Notes: a model not told the origin generated them from the sequence alone. DNA of 64,000 nt from an uncultured Dysgonomonas sp. (GCF_934668725.1 NZ_CAKUOF010000012.1:62001-126000), one strand, 5' to 3'. Positions 53,556-62,585 are shown, counted from the stretch's first letter. Translations and numbers: made by a program.

Positions 53556-56500
53556 TTAGAAGTTAATATTAAGACCCATAATGAATGTTTTTGGTTGAGG
53601 GAATTGTCCACGGTCTACCCCTACTTCAGACACTCCGCTCACATCCACATCATCGGCATATGCTTCTCCTAAATCAGGATCATAGCCTTTATAACCGGTA
53701 ATAGTAAACAGGTTTTGCATGGTCACATACAACCTTACGTTTTGCATACCAATTTTTCTTACCAGATTTTTATCAAGAGTATAACCTACTGTAAGTACTT
53801 TCAATCTCAAATAATCTCCTTTATCTACATAGTAGTCGGACATTCTTTGATTCGAGTTTTTATCTTCAATAGTTACTCGGGGCAACGACCCGTTAGGGTT
53901 GTTCACAGCATGATAACGGTTCATTATATCAGCATATTGATTGTATCTTGGATCTACAAACATGCCTTCATACTTCAACGCATTAAAAATCTTATATCCG
54001 GATACTCCTTGGAAGAAGAGGCTCAAATCGAAACCTTTGTAAGTCATATCTGTTCCGAAACCATATGTAAATTTAGGGAATCCACTACCGATATTGGTTC
54101 TGTCATTACCATCCACTTTGCCATCACCGTTTACATCTATGAACTTAAGGTCACCGGGTTTGGCATTAGGTTGATAAAGCACACCTTCGCTATTTTTGTA
54201 ATTTTGGATTTCCTCTTCACTCTTGAATATTCCACCCGTTTTATATCCGTAGAAGTGTGCAATTGGCTCTCCGGCAACAGTTCTTGAAATGTTAGTACCT
54301 CTGTACGAACTGGTAAAGAAAGAGCTGCTTCCTGTTCCCAACGAACGAACTTTGTTTCGAACTGTACTGAAGTTACCATATGCATTTAACTGCAAATCTT
54401 TAATCTTTGTATTGTACGACAAGTTCATATCCATACCTGTATTCTGAACTTCTGCCGCATTTTGCCAGGGATCTTGTGTAATACCAGCCAACGAAGGAGC
54501 AGGAACCTGAATCAATACATCTGTCGCATTTTTATTGTAATAATCGAATGTAAAATCAAAATGATTCAAAAACGATACATCCAAACCAACGTTAGTTTGA
54601 GTAGTTACCTCCCATTTAAGATTCGGATTTGCCAAAGATGCTTCGTAACGTCCTATCGTAGCAGTCTCATTCTGACCAAATACTACATTATAACCATCGT
54701 CGTCTGTTGTATTTTGAATGATTACCTTGGTTGGATAGTTACTAAAGATATTTTGGTTACCCAGTTTACCCCAACTTGCACGTATTTTTAGATTTTGTAT
54801 TGCCGAATTTCTCAACGGATCGAAGAACTGTTCTTCCGAAATACGCCATCCTCCTGATATAGATGGGAAATATCCCCAACGATTCGCTTTTGCAAACTTA
54901 GAAGAACCATCGCCACGGAAGTTCACCGATAACAGGTATCTGTCAGCAAATGAATAGTCTAAACGGGCAAAATACGATTGCAATGCCCACTGTTCGCGTC
55001 CGCCCTGCATCCATGCAATATTGGTAGCAGAACTTAAATAACGTTGTGAAGGATCTTCCGAAATGAAATCAGTTCCACGGGCATTGGTGTAATTCATATC
55101 AAATTCTTCGTATGAATATCCTCCCAAAACCATAAATTTATTCTTTCCGATTGTTTTGTCGTATTTCAAAGTGGTTGTATTTATCCACCTTGTACTTTGC
55201 CAATCCCTTTGAGTCAGTTCATTGCTATTAGACGCACGTCCGGCTTCGGGTACACGTGCATTGAACCATTTATCCTGCCATTTAGACCAATCGTATCCAA
55301 AATCGGTTTTAAGAGTAAGGTTCTCAATAATATTGTATTGTGCATATACATTACCGAAAATACGGTCTCTGGTTCTCACACGGTCGGCTCTATTGATAAT
55401 ACCCACCGGATTCTGAATATCAGCTCCCAATTGACCACTTCCGCTTAAGTTTCCATTTTCGTCATATACAGGCACAGAAGGATCTGCACGTAATGCCGAA
55501 ATGATAGCACCTGACGAAGCCGACATATCGGGAACAATATTTTGTTTAGAATGCGTAATCATCAAATTCTCTCCGAATTTCAGATTCTTGGTAATGTCAG
55601 TTTCTGTATTCACACGAAAGGTAGTACGTTTAAAGTTAGTTCCTTTCAATATACCATCCTGAGTAAGGTGACCACCCATAATGTTATATTTTATTTTTTC
55701 GGAACCACCTGCTACCGACAAGTCGTAATTACCTTGATAAGCTGAATTAGTAAATACTTCGTCTTGCCAGTTAGTTCTTGTCTCCTGAACAAAAGGGCTT
55801 TTATAATAAGCCATCTTTTCTTTTACCTTATCGCTTGGTGCAGCTCCGTTCAAATCGTTTTCGTATGCTTCGAGATGAATCATATTCCGTTGTTGAGCAT
55901 TCAACAAATCGATTTTACGTTGTGGAGTCGAAAATCCCTGGAATGTATTAAAAGTAACATTTACCCTGTCCGATTTACTACCTTTTTTGGTTTGAATAAT
56001 TACAACCCCATTGGCAGCACGCGAACCGTAAATAGCAGCCGAAGCAGCATCTTTCAGTACGTCAATACGCTCTATATCGTTAGGATTTACATCATTCATA
56101 TTATCAGCCGGCATACCATCGATGATATACAAAGGATCGTTGTTGCCAAATGTACCCATACCACGAATACGGATAGATGTACCTGCACCCGGAGCACCAC
56201 TACTTTGTAATACGGTAACTCCCGACATACGTCCTTGCAAAGCACTGTTGATATCTACATTAGCCATATCTTCCAGATTAGACATCTTTACTGATGATAC
56301 AGCACCTGTCAGGTCAGCTTTTTTCTGAGTAGTATAACCCACTACTACCACTTCATCCAAAGCCTTGTTGTCTTCTTTCAATACAACATTTACATCTTGT
56401 TTACTTCCTACTTTCACTTCCTGAGGTAAATATCCGATATAAGTAAATATAAGAGTTGCATTGTCGGGTACTTCTATTGAATAGTTTCCATCTAAATCGG

Positions 56501-56948
56501 TTACAGTACCTGTAGTTTTACCTTTTACAATAACACTCACACCGGGTAATCCTAGCCCTTGAGCATCTTTTAAGGTTCCTTTCACGATCCTTTTGTCATC
56601 TTGTTGTAATTCTCTTGCTTTATTAGCAACAGAAAGTACAATCTGATTATCTACTATGGTGTAAGAAACATTTGAATTTTCAAACACTTCGTCCAGAATA
56701 TCCGATACCGGTTTATCGGTTGCTTTTACAGATACAATTTTATTTGCATCTACAATCCGGTCATTATACACGAAACTGTAAGCAGTTTTTTGCTCTATTT
56801 CATTCAACACCTCACGAATAGTCGATTGAGGTTTGTTTAGTGAGATAGATTTATTCTGCTTCGCCTGAATAGTGAATGATGACAAACACAACCCGGCTAA
56901 CAAGAGATAGCGGTATCTCTTTCCTAAAAATTCTTTTTTCTTCTTCAT
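53556..56948 (-). CDS. SusC/RagA-family TonB-dependent transporter with STN domain
   Basis: A 1130-residue outer-membrane transporter. After the signal there is an STN (secretin/TonB N-terminal) domain at ~33-112 (STIREVLNEIEQKTAYSFVY; VKATDKPVSDILDEVFE), which passes a signal to FecR-type anti-sigma factors. A carboxypeptidase-regulatory-like domain follows (TLKDAQGLGLPGVSVIVKGK), then TonB box-like DEVVVVGYTTQKK, the plug (ALQGRMSGVTVLQSSGAPG; IRGMGTFGNNDPLYIIDGMPA) and the barrel ending in FIMGLNINF. The STN domain agrees with the ECF sigma and FecR genes directly upstream. Confidence 0.96.
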   Translation of the reverse strand: MKKKKEFLGKRYRYLLLAGLCLSSFTIQAKQNKSISLNKPQSTIREVLNEIEQKTAYSFVYNDRIVDANKIVSVKATDKPVSDILDEVFENSNVSYTIVDNQIVLSVANKARELQQDDKRIVKGTLKDAQGLGLPGVSVIVKGKTTGTVTDLDGNYSIEVPDNATLIFTYIGYLPQEVKVGSKQDVNVVLKEDNKALDEVVVVGYTTQKKADLTGAVSSVKMSNLEDMANVDINSALQGRMSGVTVLQSSGAPGAGTSIRIRGMGTFGNNDPLYIIDGMPADNMNDVNPNDIERIDVLKDAASAAIYGSRAANGVVIIQTKKGSKSDRVNVTFNTFQGFSTPQRKIDLLNAQQRNMIHLEAYENDLNGAAPSDKVKEKMAYYKSPFVQETRTNWQDEVFTNSAYQGNYDLSVAGGSEKIKYNIMGGHLTQDGILKGTNFKRTTFRVNTETDITKNLKFGENLMITHSKQNIVPDMSASSGAIISALRADPSVPVYDENGNLSGSGQLGADIQNPVGIINRADRVRTRDRIFGNVYAQYNIIENLTLKTDFGYDWSKWQDKWFNARVPEAGRASNSNELTQRDWQSTRWINTTTLKYDKTIGKNKFMVLGGYSYEEFDMNYTNARGTDFISEDPSQRYLSSATNIAWMQGGREQWALQSYFARLDYSFADRYLLSVNFRGDGSSKFAKANRWGYFPSISGGWRISEEQFFDPLRNSAIQNLKIRASWGKLGNQNIFSNYPTKVIIQNTTDDDGYNVVFGQNETATIGRYEASLANPNLKWEVTTQTNVGLDVSFLNHFDFTFDYYNKNATDVLIQVPAPSLAGITQDPWQNAAEVQNTGMDMNLSYNTKIKDLQLNAYGNFSTVRNKVRSLGTGSSSFFTSSYRGTNISRTVAGEPIAHFYGYKTGGIFKSEEEIQNYKNSEGVLYQPNAKPGDLKFIDVNGDGKVDGNDRTNIGSGFPKFTYGFGTDMTYKGFDLSLFFQGVSGYKIFNALKYEGMFVDPRYNQYADIMNRYHAVNNPNGSLPRVTIEDKNSNQRMSDYYVDKGDYLRLKVLTVGYTLDKNLVRKIGMQNVRLYVTMQNLFTITGYKGYDPDLGEAYADDVDVSGVSEVGVDRGQFPQPKTFIMGLNINF

Positions 56949-57174
56949 GGCTCTAGGTTAATTATTTCAATTAAAAATAACGTTCGGTTTTCATTTTGTT
57001 TAATGACTGATGTACACATACTTAATTTGTTTGATTAATATTTTTAATGCACTTCAAAGGAAAACAACTCATGTTACAGGTCGGTTACATCCTGTTTAAT
57101 GTTTATTTTCATTTAATGTCAAAAAGATCTAAGGTCTGAAGACTAGTCTGATAAGTTTTTGAAATTGTAGAAAA

Positions 57175-58161
57175 TTAATTTTTATACAATACTATTTTGT
57201 CTTCTTCTTTCTTCCATTTCAAGCCGGGGGAACTCATCTGTAACAGATCCATTATCTGGTCAACAGATTTATCTTCGAATACTCCCGTTATAGGATAATA
57301 CCGTATTTCATTATCTTGAATCTCAATATCAATATCATATACTCTCGACAGTTTCTTGGCTATCCGCTCCAATGATGCACTCCGGAACAATAATATTCCT
57401 TTCTCATAAGCTTCATATTCAGAATCATCAGCCGGAGAAACTTTTACACTTTTATTCTTCCGGTTAAACTCCAGTTTTGTTGCTGCCCTCATTTTTGTAG
57501 GTTCACTCAGGTATGGTGAACTAAAATTCACTTTGCCCCTTTCGAGATATACTTGCACAATGTCATCATCGTCATACCCATATACATTAAACTTTGTACC
57601 ATAAGCTTTGACCTTCACACCATCTAATGTTTCTACATAGAAAGGATTTTCGGGATCAGATACAACTTCGAATGTGGCCTCACCGACTAATTTGACATGG
57701 CGTTCGTGATCCGTAAATAAACTTGGATATTTTAAAGTAGACTTGGCATACAGATATACTTTTGAGCTATCGGGCAGAGTTATGAGGATAGCTTTACTGT
57801 TGGTATTCGTATAGCTTAATTCGTAAGAAGTCGGCTTTGTCAAACTTCCCTTTCCAACTACCAGATATAGTAAGCTTATTAACAAAGGAATAGTAAGAAT
57901 AGCAGCTGCATTTCTAACATACTGCATCCACAATGTTCTTCGTTTTGCCTTTTCTTTTAAACTGATATTAAATTCAGGAGGAGTACATGTCTTATTAAAC
58001 TCGATAGTCTGCAAACCTCTGTTTATAAAACTCCATTGACGAAATATTTTCCTAGCTTCATCCGATGATTTCAGTAAATCTTCAAATTCCACCTTTTCGT
58101 CATCCGACAATCGTTTGAGGAAAAATTTATTAATCAGGTCTTCTATTCTATCCTTGTCCAT
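57175..58161 (-). CDS. FecR-type anti-sigma factor
   Basis: A 328-residue inner-membrane anti-sigma factor. The N-terminal cytoplasmic part (~1-80) binds the sigma factor, a single membrane helix follows (AAAILTIPLLISLLYLVVG, ~85-103), then the periplasmic FecR domain (LPDSSKVYLYAKSTLKYPS; VKLVGEATFEVVSDPENPFYVET; VKAYGTKFNVYGYDDDD; VYLERGKVNF) and a C-terminal domain ending ITGVFEDKSVDQIMDLLQ that resembles STN and contacts the SusC STN domain. It lies between the ECF sigma and the SusC genes. Confidence 0.95.
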   Translation of the reverse strand: MDKDRIEDLINKFFLKRLSDDEKVEFEDLLKSSDEARKIFRQWSFINRGLQTIEFNKTCTPPEFNISLKEKAKRRTLWMQYVRNAAAILTIPLLISLLYLVVGKGSLTKPTSYELSYTNTNSKAILITLPDSSKVYLYAKSTLKYPSLFTDHERHVKLVGEATFEVVSDPENPFYVETLDGVKVKAYGTKFNVYGYDDDDIVQVYLERGKVNFSSPYLSEPTKMRAATKLEFNRKNKSVKVSPADDSEYEAYEKGILLFRSASLERIAKKLSRVYDIDIEIQDNEIRYYPITGVFEDKSVDQIMDLLQMSSPGLKWKKEEDKIVLYKN

Positions 58162-58214
58162 ACTATTATTAAAAGAGGCTTTCTATATAATAGACAAAGA
58201 AGTCGGGGCATACC

Positions 58215-58805
58215 CTATGAGTTATTTGAGATTTTTTCAAAAAAATAAATAATTAACAATACGGGATAATACTTGCCCAGCTCTACACTAATCATCATCA
58301 ACGACTTAGTCATATAGGCCTCCACCGTTTTTATGGATATATTTAATTTTTCGGCAATCTCTTTATTTTTGAGATTCTCGAAACGACTCATACGAAAAAC
58401 GGTTTGATATTTTTCGGGGAGTTTATCTATTGCCTTTTCGATTAATACAGTCAACTCATGAACCGAATATAAATCGTCTGCATCATATTCGTCATAATTT
58501 GTCAAGATATATTGTTCATAGGTGAGTTCAAGCTTTTGTTTTTCAATCAGGTTCAGACACATATTCCGAACCGATGTTAGCAAATAAGAACGAACAGAAC
58601 TAGAAATGATTATTTTTTGACGATCTTTCCATATTTTCAAGAAAACCTCTTGTACACAGTCTTCTGCAACTCTCACATCTTGAATATAGCGTTGAGCAAA
58701 CATACACAATGGAGCATAAAACTGGCTATACAAATTACGGTATGCTTCAGTATTATCATTCCGAATTTCTTCAAATAATGCATTATATGTATTATTGACC
58801 TCCAT
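58215..58805 (-). CDS. ECF-family RNA polymerase sigma factor
   Basis: A 196-residue sigma-70 factor of the extracytoplasmic function type, Bacteroidetes expansion family. Region 2 is visible in NLYSQFYAPLCMFAQRYIQD and AEDCVQEVFLKIWKDRQ, region 4 in LPEKYQTVFRMSRFENLKNKEIAEKLNISIKTVEAYMTKSL as the helix-turn-helix. A hydrophobic end (YYPVLLIIYFFEKISN) follows. It is the first gene of the PUL and is probably freed by FecR when glycan binds SusC. Confidence 0.95.
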   Translation of the reverse strand: MEVNNTYNALFEEIRNDNTEAYRNLYSQFYAPLCMFAQRYIQDVRVAEDCVQEVFLKIWKDRQKIIISSSVRSYLLTSVRNMCLNLIEKQKLELTYEQYILTNYDEYDADDLYSVHELTVLIEKAIDKLPEKYQTVFRMSRFENLKNKEIAEKLNISIKTVEAYMTKSLMMISVELGKYYPVLLIIYFFEKISNNS

Positions 58806-59016
58806 TAATATACCTCGTCTAAAAAATTACTATCAAAAAATCCTTAAACTTTTTTTATTACATAGTGAAGGTGCTAATGTAGAGAATTTGTTCGAAACAA
58901 TCGTTTATTTTTGTTTAATTATGTAATAATCGTTCCTTTTCCGTAAATAATACGAACTATCTAAATGTGTACTTATAATCTAATGTGTCATTATGATATC
59001 GAAATAATACAAACAA

Positions 59017-59047
59017 AAAGGCAGTTACTTTAATTGTAACCACCTTT
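59017..59047 (-). terminator. Rho-independent terminator after mdh
   Basis: In the minus-strand RNA AAAGGTGGTTAC pairs with GTAACTGCCTTT (12 pairs, two of them G-U) with a 7-base loop, followed by a T run. Confidence 0.8.
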
Positions 59048-59100
59048 ATATCTGCGTAAAAAAAATACGCATAAGATATTATATTATAACCATTTATTAA

Positions 59101-60099
59101 CTATAGATGCTTATTTATAGTTTTCCATTCACTGATCGGAGGTATAACTTTTGAAGCGATCAGCTCGTCACGTAATTCACAAAGATGCTTATAACTTTTA
59201 TTAAGATCTGCAAATTCAGCCGGAGTACCTTCTATTTCTTCATACACAATTCCATTTTTATCTATTGTAGTCTCCATAGCCATCATAATATGATTGTATT
59301 TGTGGTTAGAAACATACACTCCCGCAGGCCATTTAAATGATTCGCCTCCCATAGCGGCGCGGATCATTTCAACCGACAGATAGGAAGGACTTTGAAAAGA
59401 AGACCTCCCGCGTAAATCCATAATATGCTTTCCGCCTTGAATAACTCTTACTTTCAAATCCTCCCATTCTTGGCTACTTAAATCAGTACCTCCAATCAAA
59501 CTGTTCAACGGTTTACCATCTATGGTAGCGGTAGAAGCAAAGACAGCCATTTCTTCGCCATGTCCTCCATAGGTACGGCAATTCTTTATTTTATCGGGAC
59601 TAATCGCGAAATGTTTAGCCAATTCATTTCTCAATCGGGTACTATCCAATGCAGCCAGTGTACTTACCTGATTGGGTTTCAATCCCGAATATAGTAAGGT
59701 TAAAAGACCTGTAATATCGGCTGGATTAAATATCACTACCACATGCTTTACTTGCGGGCAATAAGCTTTAATATCTTTACCGAAAGCAATGGCGATTTCG
59801 GCATTCCCCTTCAGTAAATCTTCGCGTGTCATCCCCTGCTTACGGGCAGCGCCTCCCGAAGATATTATATAAGAACTGTTGGTTAAAGCCTCTTTTATAT
59901 CTGAAGTATATGTCAGATTAATACCGTCGAAGCCACATTGAAGCAGCTCTTCGGCAACACCCTCAAGTCCTGTTGGATACGGATCGTATAAACAAATCTC
60001 AGAAGTAAGCCCCATCATTATGGCTGTTTGTGCCATATTAGAGCCAATCATGCCGGCAGCTCCGATAATTGTCAGTTTTTCGTTTGTAAGAGTTTTCAT
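59101..60099 (-). CDS. mdh: Malate dehydrogenase
   Basis: An NAD-dependent malate dehydrogenase of 332 residues; in Bacteroidales it makes malate on the reductive branch to fumarate and succinate. The start LTNEKLTIIGAAGMIGSNMAQTA carries the Rossmann GxxGxxG motif (GAAGMIG). The Arg/Asp site and SSGGAARKQGMTREDLLKGN follow, with IFNPADITGLLTLLYSGL, the catalytic His in TYGGHGEEMAVF, and LRGRSSFQSPSYLSVEMIRAA. It resembles Bacteroides Mdh through the whole length, as I recall it. The gene is monocistronic with its own terminator. Confidence 0.93.
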   Translation of the reverse strand: MKTLTNEKLTIIGAAGMIGSNMAQTAIMMGLTSEICLYDPYPTGLEGVAEELLQCGFDGINLTYTSDIKEALTNSSYIISSGGAARKQGMTREDLLKGNAEIAIAFGKDIKAYCPQVKHVVVIFNPADITGLLTLLYSGLKPNQVSTLAALDSTRLRNELAKHFAISPDKIKNCRTYGGHGEEMAVFASTATIDGKPLNSLIGGTDLSSQEWEDLKVRVIQGGKHIMDLRGRSSFQSPSYLSVEMIRAAMGGESFKWPAGVYVSNHKYNHIMMAMETTIDKNGIVYEEIEGTPAEFADLNKSYKHLCELRDELIASKVIPPISEWKTINKHL

Positions 60100-60335
60100 A
60101 AGTGTGATTTTTTATAATTCGTATTACGTATCCCTAACCGTCACAAAAATTTGACTATTACTTAAGTTCTAAATTAGGTATACGAACTTATTAACTACTC
60201 TCAAAGCTATCAAATATTATCGGAATATCATAGTCTAAAAATATTATAGCCAATTACTTTTAGTTATAATAGAAAGATACACCAACTTATTTATATTGCA
60301 GAAATTGTCCCCGATAGTACATCGCAATTTTATAC

Positions 60336-60343
60336 TATTTTTG
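60336..60343 (+). promoter_or_regulatory. Residual -7 box upstream of the decayed oxidoreductase
   Basis: TATTTTTG fits TAnnTTTG, 26 bases before the remnant start codon. It suggests that the remnant keeps its original promoter. Confidence 0.35.
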
Positions 60344-60369
60344 CATTTTTACAAATAATCTGTATATCA

Positions 60370-60765
60370 ATGACAAGACGAATGGAAAAAACTCATATAA
60401 ATATAATTATAATAGGTGGAGGACCTGCCGGGGTTACATGCGATTATCAATTGGTCTGAGGCAAATATTCCCATGTTCGATAAGATTGAATATAGTTTCC
60501 ATAAAAACATTTTATTAATCGGTGATGCAGGTGGATTTGCAGATTCCATGACCGGTGAAGGTATTTACTTGCCATTTAAAGCGGGCAAAATGCAGCCTTT
60601 TCAATTATCGAAAATAAAGACTTCAAACCCCTGAATAAAGGTGTTATAGATTTAATAAAAAAAGGAAAAAAAATGGCTCATTTGTTTTACCTCCCTCTCG
60701 TTATGAAGCTTTTTATATATCTGTGCGAAAGCCTTCTAAAATCTTTTATTTACTCCGGAACATAA
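60370..60765 (+). pseudogene. Decayed FAD-dependent oxidoreductase (geranylgeranyl reductase-like)
   Basis: Only the two ends of a ~380-residue flavoprotein survive. The N-terminus (60370-60450) gives the FAD motif INIIIIGGGPAGVTC. It runs into a stop at 60457. In the next frame the C-terminal part appears: KIEYSFHKNILLIGDAGGFADSMTGEGI, the second FAD motif (GDAGG). Near 60590-60600 the frame shifts again and continues FSIIENKDFKPLNKGVIDLIKK to a stop at 60763. So there is one large internal deletion (about 250 residues) and one or two frameshifts. The stop overlaps the hmuV gene on the other strand by 16 bases. Confidence 0.82.
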
Positions 60766-61085
60766 ATAATCTCTCCGCTTTCCAACTCGTAGGCAATGCC
60801 TACTTTTTTACCTTTCGAGCCTGAACTTTGTTCCTCCGAAGATGTATATTTATTGATCTTATTACCCTCTTTAGTAATTATTTCCATATTATCTTTTCCC
60901 GGATTTTTTACAATCGTATAATCTTCCTGCGTAAAAACCTCAGTCATATTCATGTGCATTACCATTGCCACCATAAGGGCAACAGCAAATACCATCGCCA
61001 CATCGAAAAGATTAACAATCACACTCAACGGATCGGTATCTTCTTCTTTCGAAAACTTACTTGTTCTTCTTTGACGTTTTCTCAT
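60750..61085 (-). CDS. hmuV: DUF2149 protein, HmuV-like, ExbD-resembling
   Basis: A protein of about 111 residues from the ATG at 61085 (MRKRQRRTSKFSKEEDTDPL); an ATG nine codons upstream is less likely. It has a short basic cytoplasmic N-terminus, one membrane helix (VIVNLFDVAMVFAVALMVAM) and a periplasmic domain to the C-terminus. The helix holds an Asp after a hydrophobic start (NLFDVAMVF), as ExbD and TolR do (xLxDVxxVLL). DUF2149 genes commonly accompany ExbB-like and CobN-like genes. Here the protein may form a proton channel with the ExbB-like neighbour. It corresponds by position to hmuV of Porphyromonas gingivalis. Confidence 0.82.
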   Translation of the reverse strand: MRKRQRRTSKFSKEEDTDPLSVIVNLFDVAMVFAVALMVAMVMHMNMTEVFTQEDYTIVKNPGKDNMEIITKEGNKINKYTSSEEQSSGSKGKKVGIAYELESGEIIYVPE

Positions 61086-61145
61086 ATTAAGTAATGTAAA
61101 ATATTTAATCATATATTAACAAAAATATCAGCTCTTGACTTTATA

Positions 61146-61177
61146 CTTACCAAAGCAATAGAAAGGTCTGAGACCTT
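61146..61177. repeat. Intercistronic palindromic repeat, copy D
   Basis: CTTACCAAAGC, linker, then AAGGTCTGAGACCTT (61163-61177). It matches copy A at 29 of 32 positions and likewise overlaps the stop codon of the gene upstream in its operon. Confidence 0.7.
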
Positions 61178-61772
61178 AGAAAGTCTTTTCAGTTAATATT
61201 CTCGATACATAATCCAGATTATTCACATCTTTGGCGTACCAACGTTGTTTAAACTGTAAAGTCACCAACCCCACAGCACTTACCACAAGACCTACTACAG
61301 TAGTAGCAAACACCACCTGCATATTATAAGCCATACCTGCAATATCACCTGTCGATAGCCCTACCAATGCCGGACTCATAGCGATAAGTGTACCAATAAG
61401 ACCTAATACAGGCCCCATTTTAGCTAAGAGTTTCGAAAGGGAAGTATCTTTTTCGGCCTCATTCTCGAAACTCGATATCAGGTAATCCGAATATGCTTCG
61501 CTTGGGGGTGTTGTCAAGAGATCACGCAGGTATTTTATATATAGCGAATTGTCTTTTTGAGGTAGAGTCGCTTTTAAATCTTCAATATTTGAGAAAGATA
61601 AGTTCTTGATTTTATCATCCATCTCTTTGTCAACCTTACGTTTAGTCATAAACTGATTGTAGAAACTGCCAATCAGCAATAGAGAACGGGCAAAAAGACA
61701 TAACAAAAGAATGATATCGGGAATTAAAAGACTATTGGCTACCCAAAAGAGGATTTTAGAAATTGATTCCAT
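61176..61772 (-). CDS. hmuU: MotA/TolQ/ExbB proton-channel family protein, HmuU-like
   Basis: A 198-residue inner-membrane protein of the ExbB/TolQ family. It has a first helix (VANSLLIPDIILLLCLFARSLLLI), a cytoplasmic domain, and two further helices with the family motif LLAKMGPVLGLIGTLIAMSPALVGLSTGDIAGMAYNMQVVFATTVVGLVVSAVGLV, where Gly-Leu-Ile-Gly-Thr and Thr-Thr-Val-Val-Gly match ExbB. With the ExbD-like DUF2149 neighbour it would energise haem import or the CobN-like enzyme. The P. gingivalis hmu operon has an ExbB-like protein at this place. Confidence 0.88.
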   Translation of the reverse strand: MESISKILFWVANSLLIPDIILLLCLFARSLLLIGSFYNQFMTKRKVDKEMDDKIKNLSFSNIEDLKATLPQKDNSLYIKYLRDLLTTPPSEAYSDYLISSFENEAEKDTSLSKLLAKMGPVLGLIGTLIAMSPALVGLSTGDIAGMAYNMQVVFATTVVGLVVSAVGLVTLQFKQRWYAKDVNNLDYVSRILTEKTF

Positions 61773-61807
61773 TTAAAGTATTTTTATTTTGTTGATTTAT
61801 ATGATTG

Positions 61808-61820
61808 AGGTCACTGACCT
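61808..61820. repeat. Intercistronic palindrome, variant copy E
   Basis: AGGTCACTGACCT has 6-base arms around one base and is related to the AAGGTCTGAGACCTT core with changed inner bases. It lies between hmuT and hmuU. Confidence 0.5.
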
Positions 61821-61822
61821 TT

Positions 61823-62524
61823 TTATTGTTTTTGTCTATTATCTTTCTTTTGTCTGATAATCCACTTGATCTTATTCCAGAAAAATCCCAGAACAAAAGC
61901 TATAGCAAATAATCCAATTGACGAAAATAAAGCTATAAAGTTGATCGGTTCCTCTGAAGCTGCATAAGTTACATTACCATTAACAGTAGTCAGCAGACCA
62001 AGTATACAAACAAATAGGCTTACCAGAAAATGTACTTCGAGCCGCAATTCTTTTTCGGGCACAAGGTATCGAATTCCATAACTGAACAACGGAAAAGCTA
62101 TCACAACAATAGCTGCTAAAATATAAGCTATAGTAGCAAAATCTGTTCCCGTCATACTAAATATGGTTTGAGTAAGCAGATAGAACAAGACGGGGAAAAT
62201 AAGCAAACTGGGATACCAATATAAAGGACGAACCCATCGTTTTACTGTTTTACCAAATATTTCGCGAAGTGCTGCAAAGCAAAAAGCAAAGCAGATGGCC
62301 GACTCTATGGTTACCATTACCGCTGCATCCTGCAAAGCCTTTGTATTTTGAAGATAGTCGTTGATCTGTGTTTTCGATTGTTGTATAGCATACTGATACA
62401 TCCCGATAATAAATACGGCACACACCAATCCAAACAAAGCAGCCTGCCAAGGCTTCCAGAAGCTCAGTTTAAGCATGCAGTTTATTACGATAAACAACAT
62501 CAATATCTGAATGATTAGTTCCAT
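61823..62524 (-). CDS. hmuT: Multi-pass membrane protein of the hmu operon (HmuT-like)
   Basis: A 233-residue protein with about six or seven hydrophobic helices (IIQILMLFIVINCMLKLSF; AALFGLVCAVFIIGMYQYAI; VMVTIESAICFAFCFAAL; YPSLLIFPVLFYLLTQTIF; FATIAYILAAIVVIAFPLF; VHFLVSLFVCILGLLTTV; FSSIGLFAIAFVLGFFW) and a basic C-terminal tail. I recognise no general family; the assignment to hmuT rests on position between the CobN-like hmuS and the ExbB-like hmuU. The role is unknown; it could be part of the inner-membrane complex around HmuS. Confidence 0.75.
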   Translation of the reverse strand: MELIIQILMLFIVINCMLKLSFWKPWQAALFGLVCAVFIIGMYQYAIQQSKTQINDYLQNTKALQDAAVMVTIESAICFAFCFAALREIFGKTVKRWVRPLYWYPSLLIFPVLFYLLTQTIFSMTGTDFATIAYILAAIVVIAFPLFSYGIRYLVPEKELRLEVHFLVSLFVCILGLLTTVNGNVTYAASEEPINFIALFSSIGLFAIAFVLGFFWNKIKWIIRQKKDNRQKQ

Positions 62525-62585
62525 ATTATATATTTAGAAAGAATGGAAGCCTTACTCAAGGATAAGGCTTCCTACCCTTCTGTTA

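Noticed and set aside
53715..56328. Long plus-strand open frames within the PUL susC gene
   Set aside because: They are antisense shadows of the SusC coding sequence without start context or domain content.
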